DNA of 64,000 nt, taken from the NCBI RefSeq assembly GCF_023656565.1, contig NZ_JAMOKG010000001.1, positions 564,456-628,455 on the forward strand, written 5' to 3'. A model generated the notes under the pieces. The model had not been told where the DNA came from, made no database searches, and saw only the letters and a program-made list of their open reading frames with translations. This DNA is from Flavobacterium tyrosinilyticum (GTDB taxonomy: Bacteria; Bacteroidota; Bacteroidia; Flavobacteriales; Flavobacteriaceae). Within the stretch, counting starts at the first letter, position 1, and every line of letters starts with the position of its first letter. Made by a program: the position numbers and the translations under genes. Shown here in pieces: positions 8,423 through 17,089 of this stretch.

Positions 8423-8983
8423 TTATTTCCATTTCAATGTTTCCATCAAACGCTGCATATCGTTTTTAACGTAACTCGCAGCAGGCATAATCGAATCAAA
8501 ATTTGGTTTTGCATAAAAATACACAGAACCTATTAAAAAGTGTTTTGTACTGTCGGTAACGTAAAATTGAGAGTTTGTCGCTGCATTTCCGTCAACTTGA
8601 TAAAACATTCCGTAAACCTTTTTCTGCGGATTTAAATACGGCTGTTCCAAAATATCATCGGCTTTAATAACGTGTTCGTAAGTCAGTTTTTGTGCATCAC
8701 GCAACAACTTATCAATATTTCCATTTACTGGCTTATATGTCAAATAAATGGTTGCTTTCATCTTTGGATAGGTAATTGCAAATCCGCATTCTTTCTCTCC
8801 TTTGATAATTGCATCTTCATTCATTTCGAAAGCAAACGGACAATTGTTTTCAAAATTCACATATTTTGCTTCCGGATAATCTAATCGCAGGTAACTTGCT
8901 GGTTTTGGCAAAACATCATTTTTACAGCTTATAACCGTTAGCGCAAGCAAAATTGCTGTTATTGAAAGTATTCTATTAAACAT
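8423..8983 (-). CDS. gldD: Gliding motility lipoprotein GldD
   Basis: 186 residues with a lipoprotein signal ending at Cys20 (TVISC). The body (KPASYLRLDYPEAKY, CPFAFEMNEDA, CGFAITYPKMKATIYLTY) matches the GldD family, required for gliding and the type IX secretion machinery in Flavobacterium johnsoniae; its exact role is unknown. The start overlaps the 3' end of gldE by 8 bases, the arrangement known for gldE-gldD, so the two are probably translationally coupled. Confidence 0.93.
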   Translation of the reverse strand: MFNRILSITAILLALTVISCKNDVLPKPASYLRLDYPEAKYVNFENNCPFAFEMNEDAIIKGEKECGFAITYPKMKATIYLTYKPVNGNIDKLLRDAQKLTYEHVIKADDILEQPYLNPQKKVYGMFYQVDGNAATNSQFYVTDSTKHFLIGSVYFYAKPNFDSIMPAASYVKNDMQRLMETLKWK

Positions 8984-10280
8984 TTTTATTTATGGTTACT
9001 TTTATTTGTTTTACACGCTTTTTATCAACTGTTTCTACGGTGAAAATACAGTTTTCAAAAGGCACTTTTTGATCTTTTTTGGGGAAATTACCCAATATCT
9101 CCAGAATGAATCCGGCCAATGTTTCGGCTTCTCCTTTGTGAGCTTCAAAAACATCTTCGTCGACATCTACAATTCGATAGAAATCTTTCAGGTTTATTTT
9201 TCCTTCAAAAAGAAAATTATTTTCATCGATCTGCGAGAAGTTTAGATTTTCATCGTCAAACTCATCACTAATATCACCAACAATTTCTTCGATAACATCT
9301 TCTAAAGAAACCAATCCAGAAGTACCTCCATATTCATCAACCACAATGGCTAAATGGCTTTTTAAACTCTGAAAATCCTTTAATAAATTATCCAATTTTT
9401 TATTTTCAGGAACAAAGAAAGGCTCTCTAATCAAAGAAGCCCAGTCAAATTCTTCTTTATCAATATGAGGCAATAAATCTTTTACGAAAAGCACACCTTC
9501 AATCTGATCGATATTATCTCGATAAACAGGAATTCTCGAAAAACCAGTTTCTATTATTTTAGGATAAATCTCCGCAAATGTTTCTGATATTTCCAATGCA
9601 AAAATATCAATTCTCGGACTCATTACCTGTTTTGTATCGGTATTTCCAAAAGAAACAATTCCTTCCAGAATTTTCTGTTCTTCTGTAGATGTTCCTTCTG
9701 AATCTGTAAGTTCCAATGCCTGAGAAAGTTGATTGACAGAAAAATTACTTTTTTGCTTTCCTAATTTATTTTGAAAATATATCGTAACGGCGCGCATTGG
9801 TAAACTAACTGGAGAAAGCACTTTATCTAAAAATGCCAGCGGATAAGCAACTCGCTTAGCAAAACGAATACTATTTCTGCTAGCGTAAACTTTAGGAAGA
9901 ACTTCCCCAAATAATAAAATTAAAAAAGTAACTAAAATTACCTCTAGAGTAAATTTAAAGGCTGGCGAACTTATATTGGCAAAAATATTTTGCCCTATAT
10001 AAGCAAACAGGATTACTACACCAATATTAAAAAAGTTATTCGCAACCAATAAAGTTGCCAAAAGTTTTTTAGGCTTTTCTAGTAGATTCGAAATAATTTT
10101 ACCTTTTGCTGGACTATCATTTAAAGAATCATCGATGTCTTGCTGCGATAAAGAAAAAAGAGCTACTTCAGCACCAGAAACGATTGCTGAAAGAAATAAT
10201 AAAATAAAAATTCCGACGAAACCAATAATTAAATTGGCGTCAAGATTTGTAGAAAAAAGTAAACTGGGCTCCGGGTCCAA
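8976..10280 (-). CDS. gldE: Gliding-associated CNNM/CorC-type protein GldE
   Basis: 434 residues. Residues ~15-190 are a DUF21/CNNM membrane domain (helices at 18-40, 80-105, 110-130). A CBS pair follows at ~205-330 (SRIPVYRDNIDQIEGVLFVKDLL; VVDEYGGTSGLVSLEDVIEEIVGDI). The C-terminal ~345-430 is a CorC/HlyC accessory domain. The family includes Mg/Co transport regulators; in F. johnsoniae GldE is linked genetically to GldD. No in-frame ATG is available upstream before a TAA; the start is a TTG at 10280. Confidence 0.92.
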   Translation of the reverse strand: MDPEPSLLFSTNLDANLIIGFVGIFILLFLSAIVSGAEVALFSLSQQDIDDSLNDSPAKGKIISNLLEKPKKLLATLLVANNFFNIGVVILFAYIGQNIFANISSPAFKFTLEVILVTFLILLFGEVLPKVYASRNSIRFAKRVAYPLAFLDKVLSPVSLPMRAVTIYFQNKLGKQKSNFSVNQLSQALELTDSEGTSTEEQKILEGIVSFGNTDTKQVMSPRIDIFALEISETFAEIYPKIIETGFSRIPVYRDNIDQIEGVLFVKDLLPHIDKEEFDWASLIREPFFVPENKKLDNLLKDFQSLKSHLAIVVDEYGGTSGLVSLEDVIEEIVGDISDEFDDENLNFSQIDENNFLFEGKINLKDFYRIVDVDEDVFEAHKGEAETLAGFILEILGNFPKKDQKVPFENCIFTVETVDKKRVKQIKVTINKNV

Positions 10281-10306
10281 ATTGCATAAAATTAGTTAAA
10301 CATCGC

Positions 10307-10744
10307 TTAAAAGGGCAGATCGTTAATTGGAAGCCCTTCAGGAGCATCAAAGTTAGTGTTTTTTGCCGACTCTGTATCCTGGTTTTGTTTAGTATACGCA
10401 GTTTCTTTTTTAGTTGTCAGGAAAGTAAACTCCGTTACCTGAATTTCGGTCGTATATTTTGTTGTTCCATCTTCTGTTTGCCACTGGCGAGATTTTATTC
10501 TTCCTTCGACATAAATTTTGTCTCCTTTAGAAAGATATTTTTCGCAAATCTCTGCGGCTTTATTACGCACAACCAAATTATGCCATTCTGTAGAGGTTAT
10601 TTTTTCATTAGTCGTTTTATTGATATATACCTCATTGGTAGCCAGCTGAAAACGTCCGATGCAGTTTCCTCCATCAAAATAATGCATCTTTACATCATCG
10701 CCTAAATGGCCAATAAGCATCACTTTATTTAATGTTCCGTTCAT
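10307..10744 (-). CDS. ssb: Single-stranded DNA-binding protein
   Basis: 145 residues from the ATG at 10744. A start at 10786 would add 14 residues before the conserved MNGTLNKVMLIGHLGDD and overlap mutY by 7 bases, so the shorter form is preferred. Residues 1-105 are the OB fold, and the C-terminus ends in LPINDLPF, the acidic tip that recruits repair and replication proteins. Between mutY and gldE on the same strand. Confidence 0.95.
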   Translation of the reverse strand: MNGTLNKVMLIGHLGDDVKMHYFDGGNCIGRFQLATNEVYINKTTNEKITSTEWHNLVVRNKAAEICEKYLSKGDKIYVEGRIKSRQWQTEDGTTKYTTEIQVTEFTFLTTKKETAYTKQNQDTESAKNTNFDAPEGLPINDLPF

Positions 10745-10779
10745 AGTTTTGGTGGTATTTCTCCCAAAGATACATTTTT

Positions 10780-11826
10780 TTAGCAATTTATTTCTTGCTT
10801 TTCTATAAAATTATACAACACAATAGGAAAAGGAAAAGTTTTCAATTTTTGAGCATCCACTCCATTTTCAACTTCTTCTTTCACTTTAATTTTCCAAAAT
10901 TGAATATGTAAATGTTGGTGCGAAAGCTTGTGTATAAGGGTCGATTCGCTACAATCTTCTATACTTATAATAGTATACTTTGTAAAAATTTCATTTTTGA
11001 CTGTTTGAGAAATCTCGTCAAAATCAACAATTGATTGCGTTTCTAATAACGGAAACTCATATAAATTATGCCAAATTCCTTTTGCGGTTCTTTTTTGAAT
11101 TAATGTGTTTCCTGAAGCATCTTCTAAAATCAAATAATTAAAGTAACGATTGGTTACTTTAATCTTTTTTGACTTAACGGGCAGCATATTTACTTTTCCT
11201 TTTTGCAAAGCAGCACAGCTTTCGTTAAAAACGCAAATTGCACAATTAGGACTTTTAGGAACACATTGAAGCGCACCAAACTCCATTATGGCCTGATTGA
11301 ATATCGCTGGATTATCTTTAGGCATTAATTGCTGTGCCAAAGCGGCAAACTCTTTTTTGGTTGCTGGAAGCGCAATATCAGATTCAATATCAAAATAACG
11401 AGCCAATACCCTAAATACATTTCCATCTACAACAGGAACCGCTTCATTATAAGAAAAAGAAGCTATTGCAGCAGCTGTATATTCGCCAACACCTTTGAGT
11501 TTTAGCAGCTCTTTATAAGAATCAGGAAAAACTCCATTTAAGTCATTAGATATATATTGAGCTGTTTTATGAAGATTACGAGCTCGAGAATAATACCCCA
11601 GACCTTGCCAAAGTTTCAAAACTTTCTCTTCTGAAGCATCTGCTAAATGTTTTACAGTAGGAAATTCCTGAGTAAATGAAAAAAAATAAGGCATTCCTTG
11701 CGCAACTCGCGTCTGCTGAAGCATGATTTCTGAGAGCCAAATCTGGTACGGATCGACCGTTTTTCGCCACGGTAAATCACGCTGGTGCTGTAAATACCAT
11801 TTTATCAATATGTTATGAAAATCCAT
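10780..11826 (-). CDS. mutY: A/G-specific adenine glycosylase
   Basis: 348 residues from the ATG at 11826 (MDFHNILIKWY); the upstream start at 11847 adds seven residues. The helix-hairpin-helix is LKGVGEYTAAAIASF with the catalytic Asp in PVVDGNV. The 4Fe-4S cluster cysteines are in CVPKSPNCAICVFNESC. A C-terminal NUDIX-like domain (~225-345) recognises 8-oxoG. It removes adenine mispaired with 8-oxoG. Upstream of ssb. Confidence 0.95.
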   Translation of the reverse strand: MDFHNILIKWYLQHQRDLPWRKTVDPYQIWLSEIMLQQTRVAQGMPYFFSFTQEFPTVKHLADASEEKVLKLWQGLGYYSRARNLHKTAQYISNDLNGVFPDSYKELLKLKGVGEYTAAAIASFSYNEAVPVVDGNVFRVLARYFDIESDIALPATKKEFAALAQQLMPKDNPAIFNQAIMEFGALQCVPKSPNCAICVFNESCAALQKGKVNMLPVKSKKIKVTNRYFNYLILEDASGNTLIQKRTAKGIWHNLYEFPLLETQSIVDFDEISQTVKNEIFTKYTIISIEDCSESTLIHKLSHQHLHIQFWKIKVKEEVENGVDAQKLKTFPFPIVLYNFIEKQEINC

Positions 11827-11885
11827 TGCAAAATACTTAGATTGCAAAAGTAAATGTTTATGTAATTAAAATTTAACGAATTAGC

Positions 11886-11917
11886 TTGATTAATTATTTT
11901 TTTAATTCCTATATTTG
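11886..11917 (+). promoter_or_regulatory. Promoter of the HU gene
   Basis: TTG at 11886, a 21-base spacer and TATATTTG at 11910-11917 match the Bacteroidota consensus. The leader to the ATG at 11967 is about 45 bases. Confidence 0.8.
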
Positions 11918-11966
11918 CAAACTCAAAAAAATAGTACACCATTTATAAAATAAAATAGGAAAGAAA

Positions 11967-12257
11967 ATGACGAAAGCAGATATCGTAGCGAAGATTTCAG
12001 AGAAGCTAGGTCTTGAAAAAGGAGACGTTCAAGCAACAGTAGAAACTTTTATGGAAGAAGTTAAAACTTCTTTAGAGACTGGAGACAATGTATACCTTAG
12101 AGGTTTTGGTAGTTTTATCGTTAAAACAAGAGCTGAAAAAACTGGAAGAAACATTTCTAAAAACACTACTATTAAAATTCCAGCACACAACATTCCTGCT
12201 TTCAAACCTGCAAAAGTTTTTGTAGAAGGAGTTAAAACCAACAACGAAGCAAAATAA
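11967..12257 (+). CDS. HU-family DNA-binding protein
   Basis: 96 residues. MTKADIVAKISEKLGL and the beta-arm region LRGFGSFIVKTRAEKTGRNI-(9)-IPAHNIPAFKPAK are classic HU/IHF features. It is a small dimeric nucleoid protein that bends DNA. A strong promoter precedes it, and the tiny basic ORF follows 27 bases later, likely in the same transcript. Confidence 0.95.
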   Translation: MTKADIVAKISEKLGLEKGDVQATVETFMEEVKTSLETGDNVYLRGFGSFIVKTRAEKTGRNISKNTTIKIPAHNIPAFKPAKVFVEGVKTNNEAK

Positions 12258-12284
12258 TATTAATTAACATAAATCTGACACAAT

Positions 12285-12377
12285 ATGCCAAGTGGTAAAA
12301 AAAGAAAGAGACATAAGGTAGCTACTCACAAACGTAAGAAAAGAGCGAGAGCTAACCGCCACAAAAAGAAAAAGTAG
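12285..12377 (+). CDS. 30-residue very basic protein, possibly ribosomal
   Basis: The ATG at 12285 opens a 30-codon frame that ends at TAG. The product begins MPSGKKRKRHK and ends ANRHKKKK; about two thirds of residues are K, R or H, with no acidic residue. It lies between HU and RNase G. A terminator stem starts on its last codons, so it closes the HU transcript. Composition and length fit a peptide that sits in rRNA. The F. johnsoniae ribosome structure is reported to contain a phylum-specific protein, bL38; I cannot confirm this is it. Confidence 0.7.
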   Translation: MPSGKKRKRHKVATHKRKKRARANRHKKKK

Positions 12378-12398
12378 TTTTAAACTACTTTTTTCTTT
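12371..12398 (+). terminator. Terminator of the HU-small basic protein transcript
   Basis: AAAGTAG and CTACTTT pair around TTTTAAA and are followed by TTTCTTTTT. The stem overlaps the stop codon at 12375-12377. Confidence 0.7.
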
Positions 12399-12670
12399 TT
12401 AAACGTTCATTGAAATTTGGGAAATTTCAAAAATTCCAAAAAATAAAATCCAAAATCCAAAAATTAAGAAATCAATATTGATTTAATTGGAATTTGGAAT
12501 TTAAAAATTTGAAATTTAAGTTTCCCTCCCGGGTTCAATACCTGTTAAAATATTGTTTAATCCATCTGTAGATAAGATTTTAGATTTTAGACTTAAGATT
12601 TTAGATTTTTATTAATCTATACTCTTCTCTCTTTTTCTATTTTCTGAAAAAACAGATAAAAATTTACAGT
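12399..12670. other. AT-rich gap with short direct repeats
   Basis: The space between the HU transcript and rng holds repeated AATTCCAAA/TTTGGAATT and TTTTAGATTT words that could fold back on each other, and no ORF of note. I see no clear promoter for rng. Confidence 0.5.
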
Positions 12671-14215
12671 GTGAATAAAGAATTAATCATTAGATCTAGT
12701 TCTGAAGCAGTAGATTTTGCCTTATTAAAAGATGGAAAACTAATTGAATTACACAAAGAAGAAGAAAAAAGCAACTTTCAGGTTGGTGATATTTTTATTG
12801 CCAAAATCAGAAAACCAGTTGCTGGACTTAACGCCGCTTTTGTAAATGTAGGCTTCGAAAAAGATGCCTTTTTACATTATCACGATTTGGGTCCAAATCT
12901 AGCTTCTCAGCTGAAATTCATAAAACTTGTAAGCGCAGGTAAATTAAAAGATTTCTCCCTAAAAACCTTTCAGTTTGAAAAAGAGATTGACAAAGATGGC
13001 ATCATTACTGATATTTTAAGTGCCAATCAATCTGTCTTAGTTCAAGTAGTTAAAGAACCTATATCGACCAAAGGCCCAAGAATAAGTGCTGAGCTTTCTC
13101 TTGCCGGAAGATTTATTGTTCTAGTTCCTTTCTCTGATCGTGTTTCTATTTCTCAAAAAATAGAGGACAAAAAAGAAAAGGATCGTCTAAAAAAACTTGT
13201 TCTATCGATCAAACCTAAAGGATTTGGTGTTATTGTTCGTACAGTAGCCGAAGGCAAAAACGTAGCCGAATTAGAAAAAGATTTGCAGAACCTGCTTGGC
13301 AGATGGTCTGCAATGTGTAAAAAATTACCAACTGCTCATCATCCATCAAAAGTATTAGGAGAGCTCAATAGAGCTTCTTCGATATTAAGAGATGTATTTA
13401 ATGATACCTTCAGTGGTATTCAAATAGATGATGAAGAGTTGTACCATCAAACGAAGGAATATTTGCAAGAAATTGCACCTTCAAAACAATCGATTGTTAA
13501 GTTTTATCAATCAAATGACACTCCCATTTTTGAGAAATACAATATAGAGAGACAAATCAAAACTTCTTTTGGCCGAACTGTTTCCATGAGCAAAGGTGCG
13601 TATCTTATTATAGAGCACACTGAAGCGTTACACGTTATAGACGTAAACAGCGGAAACCGTTCTAATAAAGCGACCAACCAAGAAGACACAGCCATGGAAG
13701 TAAATATGATTGCCGCAGCAGAAATCGCACGACAACTTCGTTTGCGTGATATGGGCGGAATAATCGTAGTTGATTTTATCGATATGTCTAATCCAGAAAA
13801 CAGGAAAGTTTTGTTCGACTTCTTGCGAGAAGAAATGAGCGACGATAAAGCAAAACATAAAATATTACCGCCGAGTAAATTTGGTTTGGTCCAGATTACA
13901 AGACAGCGCGTAAGACCAGAAGTGAATATCAAAACCAGAGAGGAAGATCCTAACAAACATAATGGTGAAATTGAAGCTCCAATTTTAATCATTGATAAGA
14001 TCACCGCTGATTTAGAAAGACTTTTAAAAACCCACAACAAGGTTGTACTAAACACACACCCGTTTGTGGCTGCATACCTCAGTAAAGGTTTTCCATCATT
14101 ACGTTCAAAATGGTTTTTTGAACATAAGAAATGGGTGAAAATCATACCTCGTGACGCTTACACGTACTTAGAATACCATTTCTATGATAAAAAAGGAAAT
14201 GTTATTTCAGAATAA
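12671..14215 (+). CDS. rng: Ribonuclease G family endoribonuclease
   Basis: 514 residues, RNase G size without the long RNase E tail. An S1-type RNA-binding region occupies ~38-125 (GDIFIAKIRKPVAGLNAAFVNVG). The catalytic core carries the metal aspartates in HVIDVNSGNRS and IIVVDFIDM. The start is GTG at 12671 and gives the family's usual N-terminus. It processes 5' ends of rRNA and trims mRNA. A strong terminator follows. Confidence 0.94.
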   Translation: MNKELIIRSSSEAVDFALLKDGKLIELHKEEEKSNFQVGDIFIAKIRKPVAGLNAAFVNVGFEKDAFLHYHDLGPNLASQLKFIKLVSAGKLKDFSLKTFQFEKEIDKDGIITDILSANQSVLVQVVKEPISTKGPRISAELSLAGRFIVLVPFSDRVSISQKIEDKKEKDRLKKLVLSIKPKGFGVIVRTVAEGKNVAELEKDLQNLLGRWSAMCKKLPTAHHPSKVLGELNRASSILRDVFNDTFSGIQIDDEELYHQTKEYLQEIAPSKQSIVKFYQSNDTPIFEKYNIERQIKTSFGRTVSMSKGAYLIIEHTEALHVIDVNSGNRSNKATNQEDTAMEVNMIAAAEIARQLRLRDMGGIIVVDFIDMSNPENRKVLFDFLREEMSDDKAKHKILPPSKFGLVQITRQRVRPEVNIKTREEDPNKHNGEIEAPILIIDKITADLERLLKTHNKVVLNTHPFVAAYLSKGFPSLRSKWFFEHKKWVKIIPRDAYTYLEYHFYDKKGNVISE

Positions 14216-14219
14216 AAAC

Positions 14220-14254
14220 AAAAACCGCCTTTCGTGAGATTGGCGGTTTTTTTG
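14220..14254 (+). terminator. Terminator of rng
   Basis: AAAACCGCC and GGCGGTTTT pair around a 12-base loop and are followed by a T run. Confidence 0.9.
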
Positions 14255-14385
14255 TGGCTTTTTTTTGATACGACCCAAGCGATAGCGAACAGGCAAAGCA
14301 ATTCATGATTTTTTTCAATGATTTGTGAATTCATGGCAGAATTTATGTTCAAAACTATATTCAAAAAGCTCTTTTGAATACTAAT

Positions 14386-14452
14386 GTCACCCTGAGCGAA
14401 GTTGAAGGGCGCTCCAATCGGCACATAGGCTTCGACTTCGCTCAACCAGACA
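14386..14452. repeat. Paired intergenic repeat forming a large hairpin
   Basis: CCTGAGCGAAGTTGAAG at 14391 and its near-complement CTTCGACTTCGCTCA at 14430 face each other across about 23 bases. These are two opposed units of the repeat family at 6699 and 43899, like a bacterial interspersed mosaic element. The gap 14255-14509 contains no gene. Confidence 0.7.
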
Positions 14453-14509
14453 ACCTAACCTCTTTTTTTGGAATTTGGAATTTTAAAAATTGGGATTTAT
14501 ATTCACCAT

Positions 14510-16906
14510 TTAGTCTCTAACAATTTCAATTCTCCGTCTTATTTCATTTCCAGAAGCATCTAAAACCGTAATGTAATGTATTCCTGTTGTTGGCGTAATA
14601 GGCAATTCGTGAAAGGTTTTGGTTGTTGCTTTATAAACATCATCAACATACCAAAATAACTCTTTGTCTCTTTCAGAATAAGCCACTTTTAAAATTACAG
14701 GCTGTACGTTACTGTTAAAATCCTTTGTCAGGTAGATTTTGCTGTTCGCTTTCGGATAAATAAAATCCATTGTAGTAGTTTGTGTTCCCTCGCATCCTTC
14801 TTTGAATGGCGGTAACGGCAAATATTCAATATGCTGGCTTTTATAATACCAAGCCATAACAGGAGGCAGTACAAACCAGTTTCTAGTCACAATATTATCG
14901 ATGCTCTCGCAGCTGCTATTTACCTGAAATTGCTCAGTTTTATCTAAATGAATTGTTCTATGATACGGACAAACTTTGGTCGATTTACCTTTTTTAGAGA
15001 CCCATTGTTTGATTTTGGGACAATTTTCTTTTGCCAAGTAACCGCTTAATCGACAGACCTCAACTTCTGCTAAATCATTATATGGAGTATCAAACCATCT
15101 TTGCCTTGGTAATAAATTAAAAACATCAAATAAAATTGGTGCGGCGCTAGTAACTCCAGTTAAAGTTGGCCTTCCCTCACCCGTAGCATTTCCAACCCAA
15201 ATTCCAACCACATATCTTGAATTTGTTCCAATAGCCCACGCATCACGATTCCCGAAACTGGTTCCCGTTTTCCATGCAATTTTAAGCGAACTGTCATAAA
15301 ACTTCCACGCTTCATCTCCTTCCGGCCTATTAACCTCTTCCATTGCATTGTATGTTAACCAAATTGATCCCGCACCCAAAATATTCTTCTGGTCAGTTTC
15401 TGAGCCAAAATCGGGCTTAAAATCATTTTTATAATTAAGTTCGGTAAATTCGTTAGTTCTATACTTATTCTTATTTTTAGTATAATAATTCACCGTAGAC
15501 GAAAGATTTGCATACGTTCGACATAAATCCCATAAATTACTTTCGGCACCGCCCAAAATAAGAGACAACCCATAATGATCGGGAGTTTTATTTATGTTCT
15601 TTAATTTAAATTTTTGAAGTTCTTCGTAAAACTTGTTTACAGTAAATTCCTGAAGCATTAAAACCGCAGGAATATTCAACGAACGTGACAATGCACGATG
15701 TGCAGGAACAGCGCCATCAAAAGTTAAATTGAAATTTTGAGGCGTATATCCAGAAATCTGTGTTGGAATATCAGCTACTAAAGTATTGGGCAGTAATTCG
15801 CCATCATCCAACATTGCTCCATACAAAAGTGGTTTTAAAATACTTCCTGTACTTCTTGGTGCATCGATGATATCTACGTCTTTTTGATGATCTGCATCTG
15901 CTGGAGAATTTCCAACATAACTCATTACATTTCTACTCTGAACATCAATAACCAAAATCGCCAAATTATGCACTTCATTCTGCTTATACTGATTGTAATA
16001 ATATCTCGCGATTTGATTGACCCTATTTTGCAAAGCATAATCAATTGTAGTTTTTACCCTTGTTCCTTCTTCATTTTTGGCCACTCTCTGTAATAAATGC
16101 GGAGCGATTTGAGGCAAATCATATGGTTTTTGAGGCAATGGTTCTTCTATTGAAAGTTCGTACGTCTGCTTATCGATAATACCTTCCTGATGTAGTTTTA
16201 ATAAAAGTCGGTTTCTTTTGTTCAATAATTTTATCTGATTTTTTCCTGGATAAATCAAGCTTGGTGCATTAGGCAAAACAGCCAAAACTGCATTTTCTGC
16301 CCAAGATAATTGATTAGATTGTACGCCAAAATAACGCCACGAAGCCATTTCCAGTCCTACGACATTTCCCCCAAAAGGCGCATGCGCAGCGTACATTTCG
16401 AGAATTTCATCTTTAGAATAACCCAATTCTAATCTTGTAGCGAGAATAATTTCTATTATTTTTTCAAAATACGTCCTGTTTTTTCCTTTTCGGGATAATC
16501 GAATAACCTGTTGCGTTAAGGTACTTCCTCCTCTGACTACTTTTCCAGCTTTTCTGTTTTGTTTAAAAGCATTAATCATCGCACCAGGATTGAAACCGGG
16601 GTGTTTGTAGAAATATTCGTCTTCAAAATAAACAATGCATTTTTTAAACTTATCTGGAACGCTGTCTTGTGCTGGAAAACGCCATTGTCCATCGCGGGCA
16701 ATTTTAGCTCCGAGCAATTCTCCTTCTTTACTTTCTATAACGGTAGAATATGGTTCTTTGAACAAAGTTCGAGGTATCGAAAAATAGTAAATCAGCAAGA
16801 GCAGAAATGCAATTGCTGATTTTATTTTATTCTTTTTTATCCAGTTTAGAATGCGCTGAAAGAACGCTTTTAATTTATTTTTCAATGCTTGTTTTTTTAA
16901 CTGCAA
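14510..16906 (-). CDS. pbpC: Penicillin-binding protein 1C
   Basis: 798 residues. One membrane anchor lies at ~31-48. The GT51 transglycosylase spans ~60-240 (EDEYFYKHPGFNPG, GGSTLTQQVIRLSRK). The transpeptidase spans ~290-570 with SxxK in STGSILKP, SLN in SRSLNIPA and KTG in AWKTGTSFG. A C-terminal BiPBP_C-like beta domain covers ~710-798. It builds peptidoglycan strands, although PBP1C is often considered mainly a transglycosylase. It follows the alpha-2-macroglobulin gene, the same pairing as yfhM-pbpC in other Gram-negatives. Confidence 0.95.
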   Translation of the reverse strand: MQLKKQALKNKLKAFFQRILNWIKKNKIKSAIAFLLLLIYYFSIPRTLFKEPYSTVIESKEGELLGAKIARDGQWRFPAQDSVPDKFKKCIVYFEDEYFYKHPGFNPGAMINAFKQNRKAGKVVRGGSTLTQQVIRLSRKGKNRTYFEKIIEIILATRLELGYSKDEILEMYAAHAPFGGNVVGLEMASWRYFGVQSNQLSWAENAVLAVLPNAPSLIYPGKNQIKLLNKRNRLLLKLHQEGIIDKQTYELSIEEPLPQKPYDLPQIAPHLLQRVAKNEEGTRVKTTIDYALQNRVNQIARYYYNQYKQNEVHNLAILVIDVQSRNVMSYVGNSPADADHQKDVDIIDAPRSTGSILKPLLYGAMLDDGELLPNTLVADIPTQISGYTPQNFNLTFDGAVPAHRALSRSLNIPAVLMLQEFTVNKFYEELQKFKLKNINKTPDHYGLSLILGGAESNLWDLCRTYANLSSTVNYYTKNKNKYRTNEFTELNYKNDFKPDFGSETDQKNILGAGSIWLTYNAMEEVNRPEGDEAWKFYDSSLKIAWKTGTSFGNRDAWAIGTNSRYVVGIWVGNATGEGRPTLTGVTSAAPILFDVFNLLPRQRWFDTPYNDLAEVEVCRLSGYLAKENCPKIKQWVSKKGKSTKVCPYHRTIHLDKTEQFQVNSSCESIDNIVTRNWFVLPPVMAWYYKSQHIEYLPLPPFKEGCEGTQTTTMDFIYPKANSKIYLTKDFNSNVQPVILKVAYSERDKELFWYVDDVYKATTKTFHELPITPTTGIHYITVLDASGNEIRRRIEIVRD

Positions 16907-16909
16907 AGG

Positions 16910-17085
16910 CGCTAAGTTATCGCAAAGTTCACAAAGTTTTTTTGCTCGCAGATGCAGCAGATCTTATTTTATCTGCTTAATCTGCGGGAAACTTTTTTGC
17001 TAAGTTCGCAAAGTTTTTGCCACAGATTAAAGGATTAAAAAAGATTTTAAAATCTGTGCTAATCTGTATAATCTGTGGCTAAAAA
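16910..17085. repeat. Block of intergenic repeats between A2M and pbpC
   Basis: It contains GCAGAT...ATCTGC arms near 16950-16975, two GCAAAGTTTTT words, and a unit running from CCACAGATTAAAGGATT (17020) to AATCTGTATAATCTGTGG (~17080) whose ends are inverted. The last unit recurs at 45297-45361. Confidence 0.65.
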
Positions 17086-17089
17086 AATT

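Noticed and set aside
8270..8536. 88-codon plus-strand ORF
   Set aside because: Runs through the REP palindromes and terminator and then antisense into gldD.
12525..12560. GGGTTCAATACC, resembling a tRNA T-loop
   Set aside because: No acceptor stem, D arm or anticodon arm is found around it.
13507..14145. 212-codon minus-strand ORF inside rng
   Set aside because: Antisense to the conserved RNase G core, with no family resemblance. The rng reading explains the region.
14182..14445. 87-codon minus-strand ORF after rng
   Set aside because: It spans the rng terminator and the paired repeat; no conserved features.
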